NCBI RefSeq assembly: GCF_036924595.1
Contig: NZ_JAZHRV010000001.1
Location: forward strand, 3,596,001 to 3,660,000
Direction: 5' to 3'
DNA length: 64,000 nt
Source of the DNA: Bradyrhizobium algeriense
Lineage (GTDB): Bacteria > Pseudomonadota > Alphaproteobacteria > Rhizobiales > Xanthobacteraceae
Under the pieces are notes generated by a model. The model made no database searches. It was given only the letters and a program-made list of their open reading frames with translations, and was not told where the DNA came from. The number at the start of each line of letters is the position of its first letter. Within the stretch, counting starts at the first letter, position 1. The position numbers and the translations under genes are program-made. Shown one piece after another: positions 1 through 8,452 of this stretch.

Positions 1-1
1 C

Positions 2-544
2 GCCAATTTCGCGCGGCACTATCCCGGCATCACGTTCGAATTCGACCTGACCCCACGCCGCGTCGATTTGGTGGCCGAGCCGTTCGATGTGGCGATCCGC
101 ATCGGCAAACTGGAAGATTCCAGTCTGATCGCTCGCCTGATCGGGCGGCATTCGCGCCACCTCTATGCGTCTCCTGGCTATATCGAAGCGTCAGGCGAGC
201 CCGCGACACCGGCGGACCTGGCGGAGCATGAATGCATCTGCATGCCGCGGATCCCGACCTGGACTTTGCACCAGGGGATGAACAAGGTCGATGTCGGCGT
301 TCGCGGCCGCTTCACGCTCAACAGCGTGGGGATGACCCGCGCCCTGGCGGTCAACCACCAGGGCATCGCCCTGCTTGCCGAGAAGATCGTCGCCGAAGAT
401 CTTGCCTCTGGCCGCCTCCGGCGTGTCCTGCCCGAATGGCAGGGGTCGTCGGTCAGCATTTACGCCGTCACCGAAACTCGCCTTATTCCAGCCAAGACCC
501 AGCGCTTCATCGAATTCCTGTCCTCCAGGCTGATGGAAACTTGA
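2..544 (+). CDS. LysR-type transcriptional regulator, C-terminal part
   Basis: The reading frame is open from the window edge, so the helix-turn-helix lies outside. What is visible is the periplasmic-binding-protein-like effector domain of a LysR regulator: 'VDLVAEPFDVAIRIG' is the usual strand in which LysR proteins read 'eaDvaIRiG', followed by 'LYASPGYI', the start of subdomain II. It ends with a short amphipathic tail 'FIEFLSSRLMET'. It would bind DNA in the cytoplasm and respond to a small effector. Target genes cannot be told, because its upstream partner is outside the window and an insertion sequence lies 200 bp downstream. Confidence 0.85.
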   Translation, partial: ANFARHYPGITFEFDLTPRRVDLVAEPFDVAIRIGKLEDSSLIARLIGRHSRHLYASPGYIEASGEPATPADLAEHECICMPRIPTWTLHQGMNKVDVGVRGRFTLNSVGMTRALAVNHQGIALLAEKIVAEDLASGRLRRVLPEWQGSSVSIYAVTETRLIPAKTQRFIEFLSSRLMET

Positions 545-742
545 AACATGCTGGAGGTTCTCATGGAATCGCGCGGGAACCGAGATTGTCTTGCCGCTGA
601 CGATGGAGCGCCAAGTCTCGTTGCCCTGCCCCGCGGCAGCTAGCCGAGCGCTGATTGCGAGACTGTCTCCTGAAGGCTTCGATCTCCGGCAATCGGCGCG
701 AAGCAGATCCGCCTTTGCGCGCACTATTCTACGCTAGCTAGA

Positions 743-1836
743 TGTGAACTTTCAGGAGGTTGTCCACTCGGCCCCGGCCGTGAACGCTGATGTCGCCAAA
801 CACACAGCGATTCGCAGGGGGAGCCGAATGGACACTCATAAGAATGCGCCTTTGACGCCGAAAGGTCGAGAGGCGATGGTGCGGAGCGTCATCGAAGGTG
901 GCCTGACCAACGCCGCAGCCGCGCTGAAATTTAACGTTTCGGCGAAGACGGTGGCCAAATGGGTCAACCGCTTCCGCGCGGAAGGCGTGAGTGGGTTGCG
1001 TGATCGCTCCTCAAGGCCCCTTTCATCGCCAAGCCAAACCCAGCCTGCCACATGCGCCGCAGTTGAGGCTTTGCGCCGGCATCGCCACACCGGCAAGCAG
1101 ATCGCGGCCGAGGTCGGGATCTCTCCGGCGACCGTCAGCCGCATCCTGCGTCGGCTCGGGCTAAACAGGCTCGCCGCGCTGGAGCCCGCCGAGCCGATCC
1201 GCCGCTATGAGCGCGAGCACCCTGGCGAGCTTATCCATCTCGATATCAAGAAGCTCGGCCGGATCGGCTCGGTGGGACATCGCATCACCGGGCGGTATCC
1301 TGGCGCGATCAACCGCCACCATGGCATCGGCTGGGAGTTCGTCCATGTCTGCATCGATGATGCTTCGCGCGTCGCCTTCGTCCAGGTCATGACCGATCAG
1401 CGCAAGGAAAGTGCTGTAGCTTTCCTTGAGGCCGCCGTCGCTTATTTCGCCAGGCTCGGAGTCCGCGTCGAGCGCGTGATGACGGATAATGGCTCGTGCT
1501 ACCGCTCAGAGAGCTTCCGAGCAGCTTGTAAACGCCTCGGCCTTCGCCAAATCTTCACCAGGCCTTATACGCCCAAGACCAAGGGCAAAGCCGAGCGCTT
1601 CATCCAAACCGCGCTTCGCGAATGGGCTTATGCGCAGGCCTACCAGAACTCAGACCAGCGAACGGCCGAACTGCCCAACTGGCTGCATCGCTACAATTGG
1701 CACCGGCCGCATGGTAGCCTGAAGGCCAACACACCCATCAGCCGACTCGGTTTAGCCGGGAACAACCTCTTGAGGCTCCACAGCTAGAGCACTCCGCCTT
1801 TTGAAGCGACCTTACATCATCCTGAAAGTGGTCGCA
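743..1836 (+). mobile_element. IS481-family insertion sequence, about 1.09 kb
   Basis: The element carries one transposase gene between imperfect terminal inverted repeats. The left end (743-763, TGTGAA-CTTTCAGGAGGTTGT) pairs with the complement of the right end (1814-1836, core CTTTCAGGATGATGT); 12 of 15 core positions match. The size is normal for IS481. I could not see a convincing target-site duplication, so the exact ends are uncertain by a few bases. It lies between two unrelated LysR genes at the edge of an accessory region and appears not to interrupt any recognisable gene. Confidence 0.75.
828..1787 (+). CDS. IS481-family transposase
   Basis: DDE-type transposase that cuts and joins the ends of its own element. 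From the ATG at 828 (MDTHKNAPLT) it has 319 residues, the usual size. Residues 1-115 hold two helix-turn-helix segments ('NVSAKTVAKWVNRF' and 'GISPATVSRILRRL'). The rve integrase core follows, with D139 in 'IHLDIKKLG', D220 in 'VMTDNGSCY' and E256 in 'KGKAERF', a full DDE triad. The frame is open further upstream to a GTG at 744, but that would start inside the terminal repeat, so the ATG is preferred. The gene looks intact and could be active. Confidence 0.9.
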   Translation: MDTHKNAPLTPKGREAMVRSVIEGGLTNAAAALKFNVSAKTVAKWVNRFRAEGVSGLRDRSSRPLSSPSQTQPATCAAVEALRRHRHTGKQIAAEVGISPATVSRILRRLGLNRLAALEPAEPIRRYEREHPGELIHLDIKKLGRIGSVGHRITGRYPGAINRHHGIGWEFVHVCIDDASRVAFVQVMTDQRKESAVAFLEAAVAYFARLGVRVERVMTDNGSCYRSESFRAACKRLGLRQIFTRPYTPKTKGKAERFIQTALREWAYAQAYQNSDQRTAELPNWLHRYNWHRPHGSLKANTPISRLGLAGNNLLRLHS

Positions 1837-1936
1837 GATCGGACCTGCGCGGCAGGGATTGAAAACGCCAGTTCAGCAGAGTGAGAATCGGCTTCCGACC
1901 GGATTACGGCAAGCGTCGCCGGCGACCTGCTGCGCA

Positions 1937-2827
1937 TCAGTCGCGCGATATGGACAGCCCCGCGAGAAGCGGAGCGTACGCGGCGAGCCTGCGGGATACG
2001 AACTCCGTGAAGAGCCGCACACGCTTCGTCTTGCGTGTCTCCCCCTGTGTGAGAAGCCAAACCGTTCCGTACATGTGCAGGTCGGTGCCCGGCACCCTCA
2101 CCAGCAGGGGGTCGGCATCGCCAACGAAGCACGGCAGTGTCGTCATCCCGATCCCTTGCCTTACTGCAACGATCTGCGCCTCAGCGTCTGTGGTCCTGAA
2201 CGGAACCCCCATGGTGCGGACTTCGCGGGCCCAGTCCGGGATTCCATGAATGCTTATGACGATCCACCGGATGGGATCAGGCGCGCCCGCACGCGACGCG
2301 GATAGTCGATCGCGGGACATGTAGACGCCTCCGAACAGCTCCGGTCCCTTCAGGCCGTGAAGATTGAGCGGCAGGGTTTTGCGATCGTAGACAACGCGGA
2401 TCGCCACGTCTGCCTCTCGGTTGGTCAGATTTGCCAGCTCGCCGGACGACAAGATTTCCATCTCGATGTCCGGATGCAGACGCGCGAAATCGGCGAAATC
2501 CGGCATGAGCAGGTGTGTCGCTAAGGGCGGCGCCAACGTCACCCGCAGAAGCCCGCGCACGCTCTGGTCGCGACCGAAGACGCGCGTCTCCAGCTGGTGC
2601 GACGACGCTTCCATCTGGTCCGCGAGCTCGAGAACCTCCTCGCCCGCAGCCGTCAGCCGGTAGCCCGAAGGCAACTTTTCGAACATCTGCGCGCCCAGGT
2701 GTTCCTCGAGCTGAGCAATACGCCGCAGCACGGTCGAGTGATTCACCCCGAGGCGCTCCGCCGCAGCCCGCACTGAGCCTCCGCGCGCGACGGCCAGAAA
2801 GTAGCGAACGTCATCCCAGTCGATCAT
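1937..2827 (-). CDS. LysR-type transcriptional regulator
   Basis: 296-residue LysR regulator. The N-terminal winged helix-turn-helix reads 'DWDDVRYFLAVARGGSVRAAA' then 'LGVNHSTVLRRIAQLEEHLG' (about residues 2-45). The effector domain follows ('LLRVTLAPPLATHLL', 'EADVAIRVVY'). The frame is open much further upstream, but the ATG at 2827 begins exactly at the family N-terminus, so the longer form is rejected. It is divergent from the SDR gene at 3101 across 273 bp, the classic LysR arrangement, so it probably controls that gene and possibly the NADP oxidoreductase after it. Effector unknown. Its 3' end faces the IS481 element about 100 bp away. Confidence 0.88.
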   Translation of the reverse strand: MIDWDDVRYFLAVARGGSVRAAAERLGVNHSTVLRRIAQLEEHLGAQMFEKLPSGYRLTAAGEEVLELADQMEASSHQLETRVFGRDQSVRGLLRVTLAPPLATHLLMPDFADFARLHPDIEMEILSSGELANLTNREADVAIRVVYDRKTLPLNLHGLKGPELFGGVYMSRDRLSASRAGAPDPIRWIVISIHGIPDWAREVRTMGVPFRTTDAEAQIVAVRQGIGMTTLPCFVGDADPLLVRVPGTDLHMYGTVWLLTQGETRKTKRVRLFTEFVSRRLAAYAPLLAGLSISRD

Positions 2828-3100
2828 GGTGCATTCCGGCACCGCACGGTGCGCCTTCCAAAGCCCGTATCTAACATATCGTGCAGCAATACGGGCGGTC
2901 GTCATAGCCTTTGTCGACGAGCGCGGCCCAATTCCGAACGGCGGACACCGATCGTCGCGGCTGGCGTCAGTCGTCCAGCCGGATCGATTTCGCACCACCG
3001 ATGTGCGCGCTTCTGCACTCAACGCCTGACGCTGGCGGACCCATGTTGAGGTTCTCGGGGGCATCCCCGAACGACCAAAGACGGAGTCTGAAAGGAAGTC

Positions 3101-3835
3101 ATGGGAAAGCTTGAGGGTAAGATTGCAGTCATCACGGGTGGATCGAGCGGCATGGCGCTGGCGAGCGCCAAGCGGTTCGTTGAAGAAGGCGCCTATATTT
3201 TCATCACGGGCCGGAGGCAGGAGGCGCTCGACGAGGCCGTCAAGCTGATTGGCCGGAACGTGACCGGCGTGCGCGGCGACGCGGCCAATCTCGACGACCT
3301 CGACCGTCTGTTCGACACGGTCAAGCGGGAAAAGGGCAGGATCGACGTCCTGTACGCGAGCGCCGGCATGGGCGAAGCCGTCCCACTGGGCGAGATTACC
3401 GAGCAGCACTTCGATGCGGCCTTCAACCTGAATGCGCGCGGCACGCTGTTTACGGTTCAGAAGGCGTTGCCGCTGTTCAACGATGGCGGATCGATCTTCA
3501 TGACGGGGTCAGTTGCCTCGGTGAAAGGTTTTCCTGGTTACGGCGTGTACTCGGCGAGCAAGGCGACGTTGCGCTCATTCGCACGCACTTGGCTCAACGA
3601 ACTGAAGGGCAGGAATATCCGGGTGAACGTGTTGAGCCCGGGGCCGATCGCCACACCGATGCAGGACCAGGTTCTCACCGAGGAAGCGAAGCGGATGTTC
3701 GAATCCCTGATCCCGCGGGGAAAGATGGGTCGTCCTGAGGAAATTGCGGCGGTCGCGCTGTTTCTTGCTTCAGACGATTCGAGCTTCGTGAATGGGGTGG
3801 AGTTGTCTGTCGACGGCGGCTTCTCGGCCATCTGA
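3101..3835 (+). CDS. SDR-family oxidoreductase
   Basis: Classical short-chain dehydrogenase of 244 residues, cytosolic, using NAD(P)H. The cofactor motif is 'TGGSSGMA' (about residue 12), with Met replacing the third glycine of TGxxxGxG. 'YASAG' replaces the usual NNAG. The catalytic Ser lies in 'FMTGSVAS' and the YxxxK pair in 'YGVYSASKATL'. The C-terminal 'SFVNGVELSVDGGFSAI' is typical of the FabG-like group. The substrate cannot be told. It is transcribed away from the LysR gene and followed 86 bp later by a second NADP-dependent enzyme, so the two may form one LysR-controlled redox unit. A ribosome site (AAAGGAAG) precedes the ATG. Confidence 0.9.
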   Translation: MGKLEGKIAVITGGSSGMALASAKRFVEEGAYIFITGRRQEALDEAVKLIGRNVTGVRGDAANLDDLDRLFDTVKREKGRIDVLYASAGMGEAVPLGEITEQHFDAAFNLNARGTLFTVQKALPLFNDGGSIFMTGSVASVKGFPGYGVYSASKATLRSFARTWLNELKGRNIRVNVLSPGPIATPMQDQVLTEEAKRMFESLIPRGKMGRPEEIAAVALFLASDDSSFVNGVELSVDGGFSAI

Positions 3836-3921
3836 ATTCGCGCCGGATCGCCGGAAGTGGCTGATCGGCAGGCGCCGTTGAAGGCCGGGAAATCAATATC
3901 AACAAGGATCGGAGAACCATT

Positions 3922-4521
3922 ATGAGCTACGCGATTGTAGGATTCGGTAAGATAGGCCAGGCCCTCGCCCACGCCTTCGCCCGTAAAAACATCGAGGTGA
4001 CCGTCGCGAGCCGCCGGCCGCCCGAGGCGTTGGCGCCGCAGGCTCGGGCGATTGGACCCACGGTCGTCGCCAAGTCGTTGCGGGAAGCACTCGAGGCCGA
4101 CACAATCATCTTGGCGGTCCCGTTCGGGGAGCATCGCGAGGTTGCGAAGGCCCTGCCGAGCTGGAAAGGCAAGACAGTGATCGACGCGATGAATGCGTTT
4201 CCAGTCCCTGAAGAGCTGGACGGTCTACCGTCCTCCGCCTTCGTCGCGAAGGCGTTCACCGGCGCCAAGCTCGTGAAAGGTTTCAATCATCTGATTGCGG
4301 CCACCCTGGCTGCCGATCCGATCGTCGAGGGCGGGCACCGGGTCGTCTTTCTGTCGAGCGACGACGAGGACGCGATCGCTCCCGTGGCGGCCTTGGCCAA
4401 ACAACTCGGGTTCGCACCCGTCAAGCTGGGAAAGCTCAACGAGGGTGGCGCGCTGGTGCACGCACGCGGTCGCACTTGGGGCCAGCTCATCTTCCAGGAT
4501 TTGTTCAAGAAGGAGCAGTAA
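3922..4521 (+). CDS. NADPH-dependent F420 reductase-like oxidoreductase
   Basis: 199-residue protein with an N-terminal Rossmann fold. The dinucleotide motif is 'IVGFGKIG' (residues 5-12), then 'VTVASRRP', where the basic residues after strand 2 favour NADP(H). 'IILAVPF' and 'KTVIDAMN' are the conserved strands of the F420-dependent NADP reductase family (F420_oxidored). In Proteobacteria such small proteins usually act without F420 and have unknown substrates. The start codon has an upstream purine-rich site (GGATCGGAG). It follows the SDR gene and may be co-transcribed with it. Confidence 0.8.
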   Translation: MSYAIVGFGKIGQALAHAFARKNIEVTVASRRPPEALAPQARAIGPTVVAKSLREALEADTIILAVPFGEHREVAKALPSWKGKTVIDAMNAFPVPEELDGLPSSAFVAKAFTGAKLVKGFNHLIAATLAADPIVEGGHRVVFLSSDDEDAIAPVAALAKQLGFAPVKLGKLNEGGALVHARGRTWGQLIFQDLFKKEQ

Positions 4522-4570
4522 TCGATCTACGACCGTGTGATCGACGCCGAGAACTGGTCGCGCGCGCTAA

Positions 4571-4963
4571 CTTCTTCGAGCAGCGCGCGACCGAATATTT
4601 GAAGGCCACAAAGTCGCGAAGGTTGAGGTGGGCCTGACGGCGTATGGGGGCGAAACCGGCATCTATCGCTGCAGCTTTCAGGCCGATTACAAGCAAACCA
4701 GGGTGATCGAACGCCTGATGTGTGCGAACGAGTCGCTTCGCATTCGACACCAGGCGAAATATGTAGAGAAGGAACAAGCGGTATTCGACGCGCTCTGCCA
4801 GATGTGGCCGCAGCCCAAGCGGCAGCCTGCGCTGCGCATTGTCGCCATGATGTCGATCGGAGCACTTCGTCTTGCGATCGACAACTGGAACCGCGACCAG
4901 GGGAAGCGACCTATCGCCATTTATCTAAAAGAGGCGTTCGCCGACCTGAAGTCGGAGATTTGA
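4571..4963 (+). pseudogene. Broken TetR-family regulator, C-terminal remnant
   Basis: Only the C-terminal half of a TetR regulator can be read: 'LRIVAMMSIGALRLAIDNW' and 'IAIYLKEAFADLKSEI' match the last two helices of TetR ligand domains. No helix-turn-helix region is present. The frame hits a stop at 4568-4570, and an apparently coding stretch just upstream ('NFFEQRATEYLKA') lies in another frame, so at least one frameshift and a large 5' deletion are implied. A GTG at 4628 could in principle start a 111-residue product, but with no DNA-binding domain it would not be a repressor. Confidence 0.6.
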
Positions 4964-5043
4964 AACGGCGCCTGCGATCAGCGGAGCGATCGTCACCGAA
5001 CTGGTCATATCATCCTCCCCGCCCCACAAACAAGCGGAGCAAT

Positions 5044-5580
5044 TCAAGCAGAAACGTACGTCAACCTGATCACCTCCTCGCCAATTCGATCGCTGGCCAC
5101 GAGGCGGAGCGGCGGCCGGGGGCCGGAGAAGAATGGTTTGCCGCGACCCAACACGACGGGGTGGAGGTAGAGTTGATACTCATCAATAAGACCAAGATCG
5201 GTCAGGCTTCGCGCCAGGTCGGGTCCGGCGACGTCAATCTCCCCAACGCGCTCAGCCTTCAGCCCCCGTATCACCGCCTCGAGGTCATCCTTGACAAGCG
5301 TGGCGTTGGGGCCGACTGACTCCAGGGAGCGCGACACGACCCACTTCGGTTGGTTCCGCCACGCCGCTGCGAAGTCGTATTCCGCAGCGTTCCACTCAGG
5401 GTGGTCTTCGTCCCAATAACGCATCACCTCATACATGCGGCGGCCGTACACGCTGCCTGCCAGGCCGCGCACTTGCTCGATGAAGTGACGAAAGAGCGCG
5501 GGGCTTGGCGCAAATTCCGGATGGTCATGGTCGACGTAGCCGTCCAGAGACTGGTTCATTCCAAATACGATCTTCGCCAT
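5044..5580 (-). CDS. Dihydrofolate reductase-like (RibD C-terminal) protein
   Basis: 178-residue protein of the DHFR/RibD-C superfamily, found in many soil bacteria as a small NADPH-dependent reductase of unknown substrate. Visible motifs are the N-terminal 'KIVFGMNQSLDGYV', the central 'GSVYGRRMYEVMRYW' and the C-terminal 'DEYQLYLHPVVLGRGKPFF', which are the family signature strands. The ATG at 5580 has GAGGAAAT in front and starts at the family N-terminus; the frame remains open upstream to 5694 but that extension is not family-like. It lies 79 bp downstream of the YCII/DGPF gene in the same direction, so the two are probably co-transcribed. Confidence 0.88.
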   Translation of the reverse strand: MAKIVFGMNQSLDGYVDHDHPEFAPSPALFRHFIEQVRGLAGSVYGRRMYEVMRYWDEDHPEWNAAEYDFAAAWRNQPKWVVSRSLESVGPNATLVKDDLEAVIRGLKAERVGEIDVAGPDLARSLTDLGLIDEYQLYLHPVVLGRGKPFFSGPRPPLRLVASDRIGEEVIRLTYVSA

Positions 5581-5659
5581 AGCGATTTCCTCAGCTTTCC
5601 AGAAGAAACGGAACCTCACGGCCGGCAGAGACGGATGACGGCCTATCCAGCCGTCGGTA

Positions 5660-6079
5660 TCAGGCGACGCCGAGCTTCCCGCGCTCGCCTTCACGGGGCG
5701 TCGAGGGCTTCTCGGGCGTCAGATACTCAGCCAGATCCGCCGCCTCGTAGAACGGGCGGATCTCCACCCCGCTCGGACCTAACATGGGATTGCGCTTCGC
5801 CCAGGCCACGGCCTCGTCCATGTCCTTGACCTGCCAGATCATGAAGCCGGCGACCAGCTCGCGGGTCTCGGCGAACGGCCCGTCGATGACCTTGCTGCTC
5901 GAACCATCGGAGGTGATGCGCTTGGCCTGGGCGCTGTTTTGGAGGCCGGCGCCGGCCAACATGATTCCGGCCTTGACCAGCTCCTCGGTGAACTGGTCCA
6001 TCGCCGCGAACGCCTCTTTCGTGGGGGGCGCGCTTTTTTCGCTGCCGTCAGCGGCTTTTCCGAACACCATCACCCGCAT
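5660..6079 (-). CDS. YCII-related (DGPF-domain) protein
   Basis: 139-residue alpha-beta barrel protein of the YCII/DGPF family, often found beside ECF sigma factors. The diagnostic motif 'DGPFAETRELVAGF' is present in the middle, and 'EAVAWAKRNPM' is the usual following helix. The ATG at 6079 is preceded by AAGGAGAC, so the longer open frame to 6328 is discounted. Biochemical role is unknown in this family. No sigma factor gene is nearby; the neighbour downstream is a RibD-like reductase. Confidence 0.88.
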   Translation of the reverse strand: MRVMVFGKAADGSEKSAPPTKEAFAAMDQFTEELVKAGIMLAGAGLQNSAQAKRITSDGSSSKVIDGPFAETRELVAGFMIWQVKDMDEAVAWAKRNPMLGPSGVEIRPFYEAADLAEYLTPEKPSTPREGERGKLGVA

Positions 6080-6235
6080 CGTCTGTCTCCTTGTGGCGGT
6101 CCAAACCTGAGGACGAGCCAGATCGACAAGATCCGACAGCACCGCGATCATTTTTTTGGCGCGTGCCCTTCTGTCGTCGCCACCGGCCCTCGACCTTCCG
6201 GAGGACCTGCCGGAGTCAGGCCCTTTCGGCCCCCT

Positions 6236-6270
6236 ACTCCCACTCAATCGTCCCCGGCGGCTTGCTCGTC
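6236..6270 (-). repeat. Copy of the guaA 3' end (att-like direct repeat, copy A)
   Basis: These 35 bp are identical to the last codons of guaA at 11777-11811. On the minus strand they read '[10 protein letters not shown]' followed by a TAG stop. Similarity to guaA stops abruptly at both edges, so this is a short duplicated end rather than a gene remnant. Such a copy is what site-specific integration into the 3' end of guaA leaves behind. Confidence 0.85.
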
Positions 6271-6279
6271 CGTGAACGC

Positions 6280-6790
6280 AATGCGGTCTTTCTGATTCAA
6301 CTGTCAAACAGCGTGGGCACGGACCCACGTTCTCGCGGCACGAAATGCCCGAGCTATTGTTTTAATTTTACCCTCTCGAAAGACAGAGGGCGCAGGGAAG
6401 ACCGGGTGCTTGCTGCACCCGCGGTCCCGCGTGCGATTTGCGCAAACAAAAATGCACACGAGCATACAGGGCAGCTGGAGCATTCCGGCCTTCCCTGCGC
6501 AATGGCTTTACGGCTTACTTCGTGCTCTTCCCGGAGAACGGCTCTTTTGCCTCCGTCGTCGGCGGGAAACTTCCCGCCAACTTAGCGCCAGCACCGCGGC
6601 GCCCGAACCACACGACTTCGCCGTACGCTTCCGGCGCGTACGTCTAGCGCGCCCTCAGCGTCCACCGCATCTCACCGCGCGTTCGTGACGATGGCCAACG
6701 CCCCTCATCCGCCGTGAGACGGGCGGAGTTATGGGACTGATTTGGGTGAGAACGAAAGCGGAATATTTTTGATTCCTGGCCTTGACACGA
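6280..6790. repeat. Structured non-coding repeat, Bradyrhizobium type
   Basis: No plausible gene is found from 6080 to 6965. The segment instead is packed with stems. CCCTCT/AGAGGG (6371-6376 with 6385-6390) is a perfect hairpin. GCGCAGGGAAGACCGG (6390-6405) pairs with 6485-6500 with one mismatch and encloses another hairpin, GGGTGC/GCACCC (6404-6420). A near-perfect palindrome built on GGCGGGAA/TTCCCGCC lies at 6561-6578. From memory, closely similar blocks are dispersed in many Bradyrhizobium genomes; I cannot verify that here. It begins about 10 bp from the guaA-end repeat. The outer limits are approximate. Confidence 0.55.
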
Positions 6791-6965
6791 TTTCGGAAAA
6801 TCAGAAGTGATTTGCCTGTCGTGCCGGTTTGTGACGCGGCCTTGAGCCACCGTTGCAATTTTGTGTCACCGTGGTCCCCGCAATCCCGCGCAATCCTAGC
6901 AAAAGAGACGCGTTGCCTCCATCGCGCCCTCGCTCATCACGTGCGACCCTTCAGTCAGACGCCCA

Positions 6966-7685
6966 TCATCGCGGGTCCGGCCTGAGCCGATCGAGTAGGG
7001 AGTTCCAGCTCCCTTGCCGCGCACCCTTGCCCCACACAATCTCGAACGTCGTCCGCGAGGCGTGCGGATGCTCCATGGCTTCGACGAACGCATCCGCGAC
7101 ATCAGCGCGGGCGATCCGGTTCCGAGGCGCCAGCGGCAGGGCGTCCTGCCCGACGACGACCGCGCGCTCCCCGGCAGGCCGATTGAGCAGGAAGCCAACG
7201 CGGATGATCGTGTAGTCCAGGTCGCTGGCGCGAATATCGTCTTCAACGCGCCGGCGCCAGACCAGCGTGTTCCTCTTGAGCAGGTTGATCAGGGTCCCGG
7301 CCAAAGAGGACGTCCCGATGCCGATCGAGTTGAGATAGACGAAGCGGCCGTGGAACCCGGCTCGGCGCGCGGCCGCAAGCGTGTCCACCACGCCCTGATA
7401 GTCCGTCGCCTTGACTAGGCGCTCCGGCGCGTAGCGTCCGCTGGGCGCGCCTGCGGTGAAAATGATGTGATCCACATCCGCCACCGCGGCAGGGAGCGTC
7501 TCCGCCTTTGTGAGATCCCCGGCGACGACCTCAAAAGAGTGGCCCAGTTCGGCTGCGGCTGCGGCCAGGTTGCGCGCGAGCACCCGGACCTGATAGCCGC
7601 GCTGGTGCAGCAGGCGCGCGATCAGGAGCCCGGCGCCCCGCGTGCCGCCAATAACCAGAACCCGGCTCTTTCGGACCTTGCTCAT
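6966..7685 (-). CDS. NmrA/SDR-like NAD(P)-binding protein
   Basis: 239-residue atypical short-chain dehydrogenase of the NAD(P)H-binding (NAD_binding_10/NmrA) type. The N-terminal Rossmann motif is 'VLVIGGTRGAGLLIA' (residues 9-23), followed by 'VRVLARN', whose arginine favours NADP(H). 'FVYLNSIGIG' and 'DYTIIRVGFLLN' are the usual later strands. The classical YxxxK dyad is absent, so it may be a redox sensor or an epimerase-like enzyme. Its ATG overlaps the stop of a small upstream frame by ATGA. The C-terminus 'LDRLRPDPR' looks complete. Confidence 0.8.
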   Translation of the reverse strand: MSKVRKSRVLVIGGTRGAGLLIARLLHQRGYQVRVLARNLAAAAAELGHSFEVVAGDLTKAETLPAAVADVDHIIFTAGAPSGRYAPERLVKATDYQGVVDTLAAARRAGFHGRFVYLNSIGIGTSSLAGTLINLLKRNTLVWRRRVEDDIRASDLDYTIIRVGFLLNRPAGERAVVVGQDALPLAPRNRIARADVADAFVEAMEHPHASRTTFEIVWGKGARQGSWNSLLDRLRPDPR

Positions 7686-7874
7686 CGGGCCTCCTGCTCA
7701 AGCGCTCGCCGCAAGATCCAGCGCATTGCCGCGAAGGCGCGTTCGCGATCCTCACCGTCCGCCAGCGCGTCGGCGGTCTCGTGGATGACCGCAAATATGG
7801 GCCGTCCTGCTAGCGCCGCAGGCGATCGCCTGTTCCTCGAACGAGAACCGCTCTGGTAAAGCCCATCGTGCCAT
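7682..7874 (-). pseudogene. Possible small frameshifted gene upstream of the SDR
   Basis: An ATG at 7874 with a strong site (GGAGGAAC) begins 'MARWALPERFSFEEQ'. In a second frame the segment ends '...FAVIHETADALADGEDRER' and 'AFAAMRWILRRALEQEAR', with its stop overlapping the SDR start codon as ATGA. Joining the two frames near 7800-7830 would give a protein of about 63 residues translationally coupled to the SDR. I recognise no family. It could be the start and end of a larger gene with an internal deletion. Confidence 0.3.
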
Positions 7875-8452
7875 TATCGCCGTTCCTCCGGGTCTAGAAA
7901 TCGCGAAGTTCATGTGGCTTTGGTTCACGCCTAAGTGTCGAAGCATGAACGCTCTGCGAGACGGCCGGTTGCACAATCGAAATCGGCTCGGCCAACTGGG
8001 GAACGGGGCTGTGCTGGGCCGTTTAGAGAATGTGCCGCCGTCGTATGCCTGGTGACCGCAACGTCATTATCGCGGCCGGTCTCCCTGCCCGTCGATTTCA
8101 GGACCGGGGCCGTGCTTATGGACCTTGCCCCCTGACGCCTCCTCTGAACGCGCGAAAATCGCAGCCCGTAGGGCTGCGCGAACGCGGCATCGGTCCCTGG
8201 GAACAGCAATGGCACGAAGCGGAAGACTGGTATTTTCAGCACGCCACGCCGGATCGATGGTTCGATATCATCGTTGAGAATCAGTAATCGAAGCCCGCCT
8301 GACCGTGCCCGCCGGCCAAACGACCCTTGCCGGCAGCGAACCCGCGGCGAAAAAAGAGTTGAGCGATGTCGGGACGCGACTTGTTCGATCGTCCTTTGCT
8401 GGTAGCGGTGCCGGCAAGCCTCGCGCCTGCGGAAAATGTAAGGAGAACAACG
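7875..8452. other. Intergenic stretch without a recognisable gene
   Basis: Open frames here (for example 7935-8135 and 8030-8287 on the plus strand) have no family features and no good ribosome sites. The segment 8281-8440 holds the leader of the VOC gene. I see no terminator, palindromic repeat or RNA gene. Confidence 0.5.

Noticed and set aside
743..1836. Target-site duplication around the IS481 element
   Set aside because: Only a GAT shared at both edges was seen, which is too short to be convincing, so no duplication is claimed.
1937..3409. 490-codon form of the LysR gene
   Set aside because: The first 194 codons cover the divergent promoter region and part of the SDR gene and are not LysR-like; the start at 2827 matches the family.
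8030..8287. 85-codon open frame in the gap before the VOC gene
   Set aside because: No ribosome site, no family features, and an overlapping longer antisense frame of similar quality; neither looks real.
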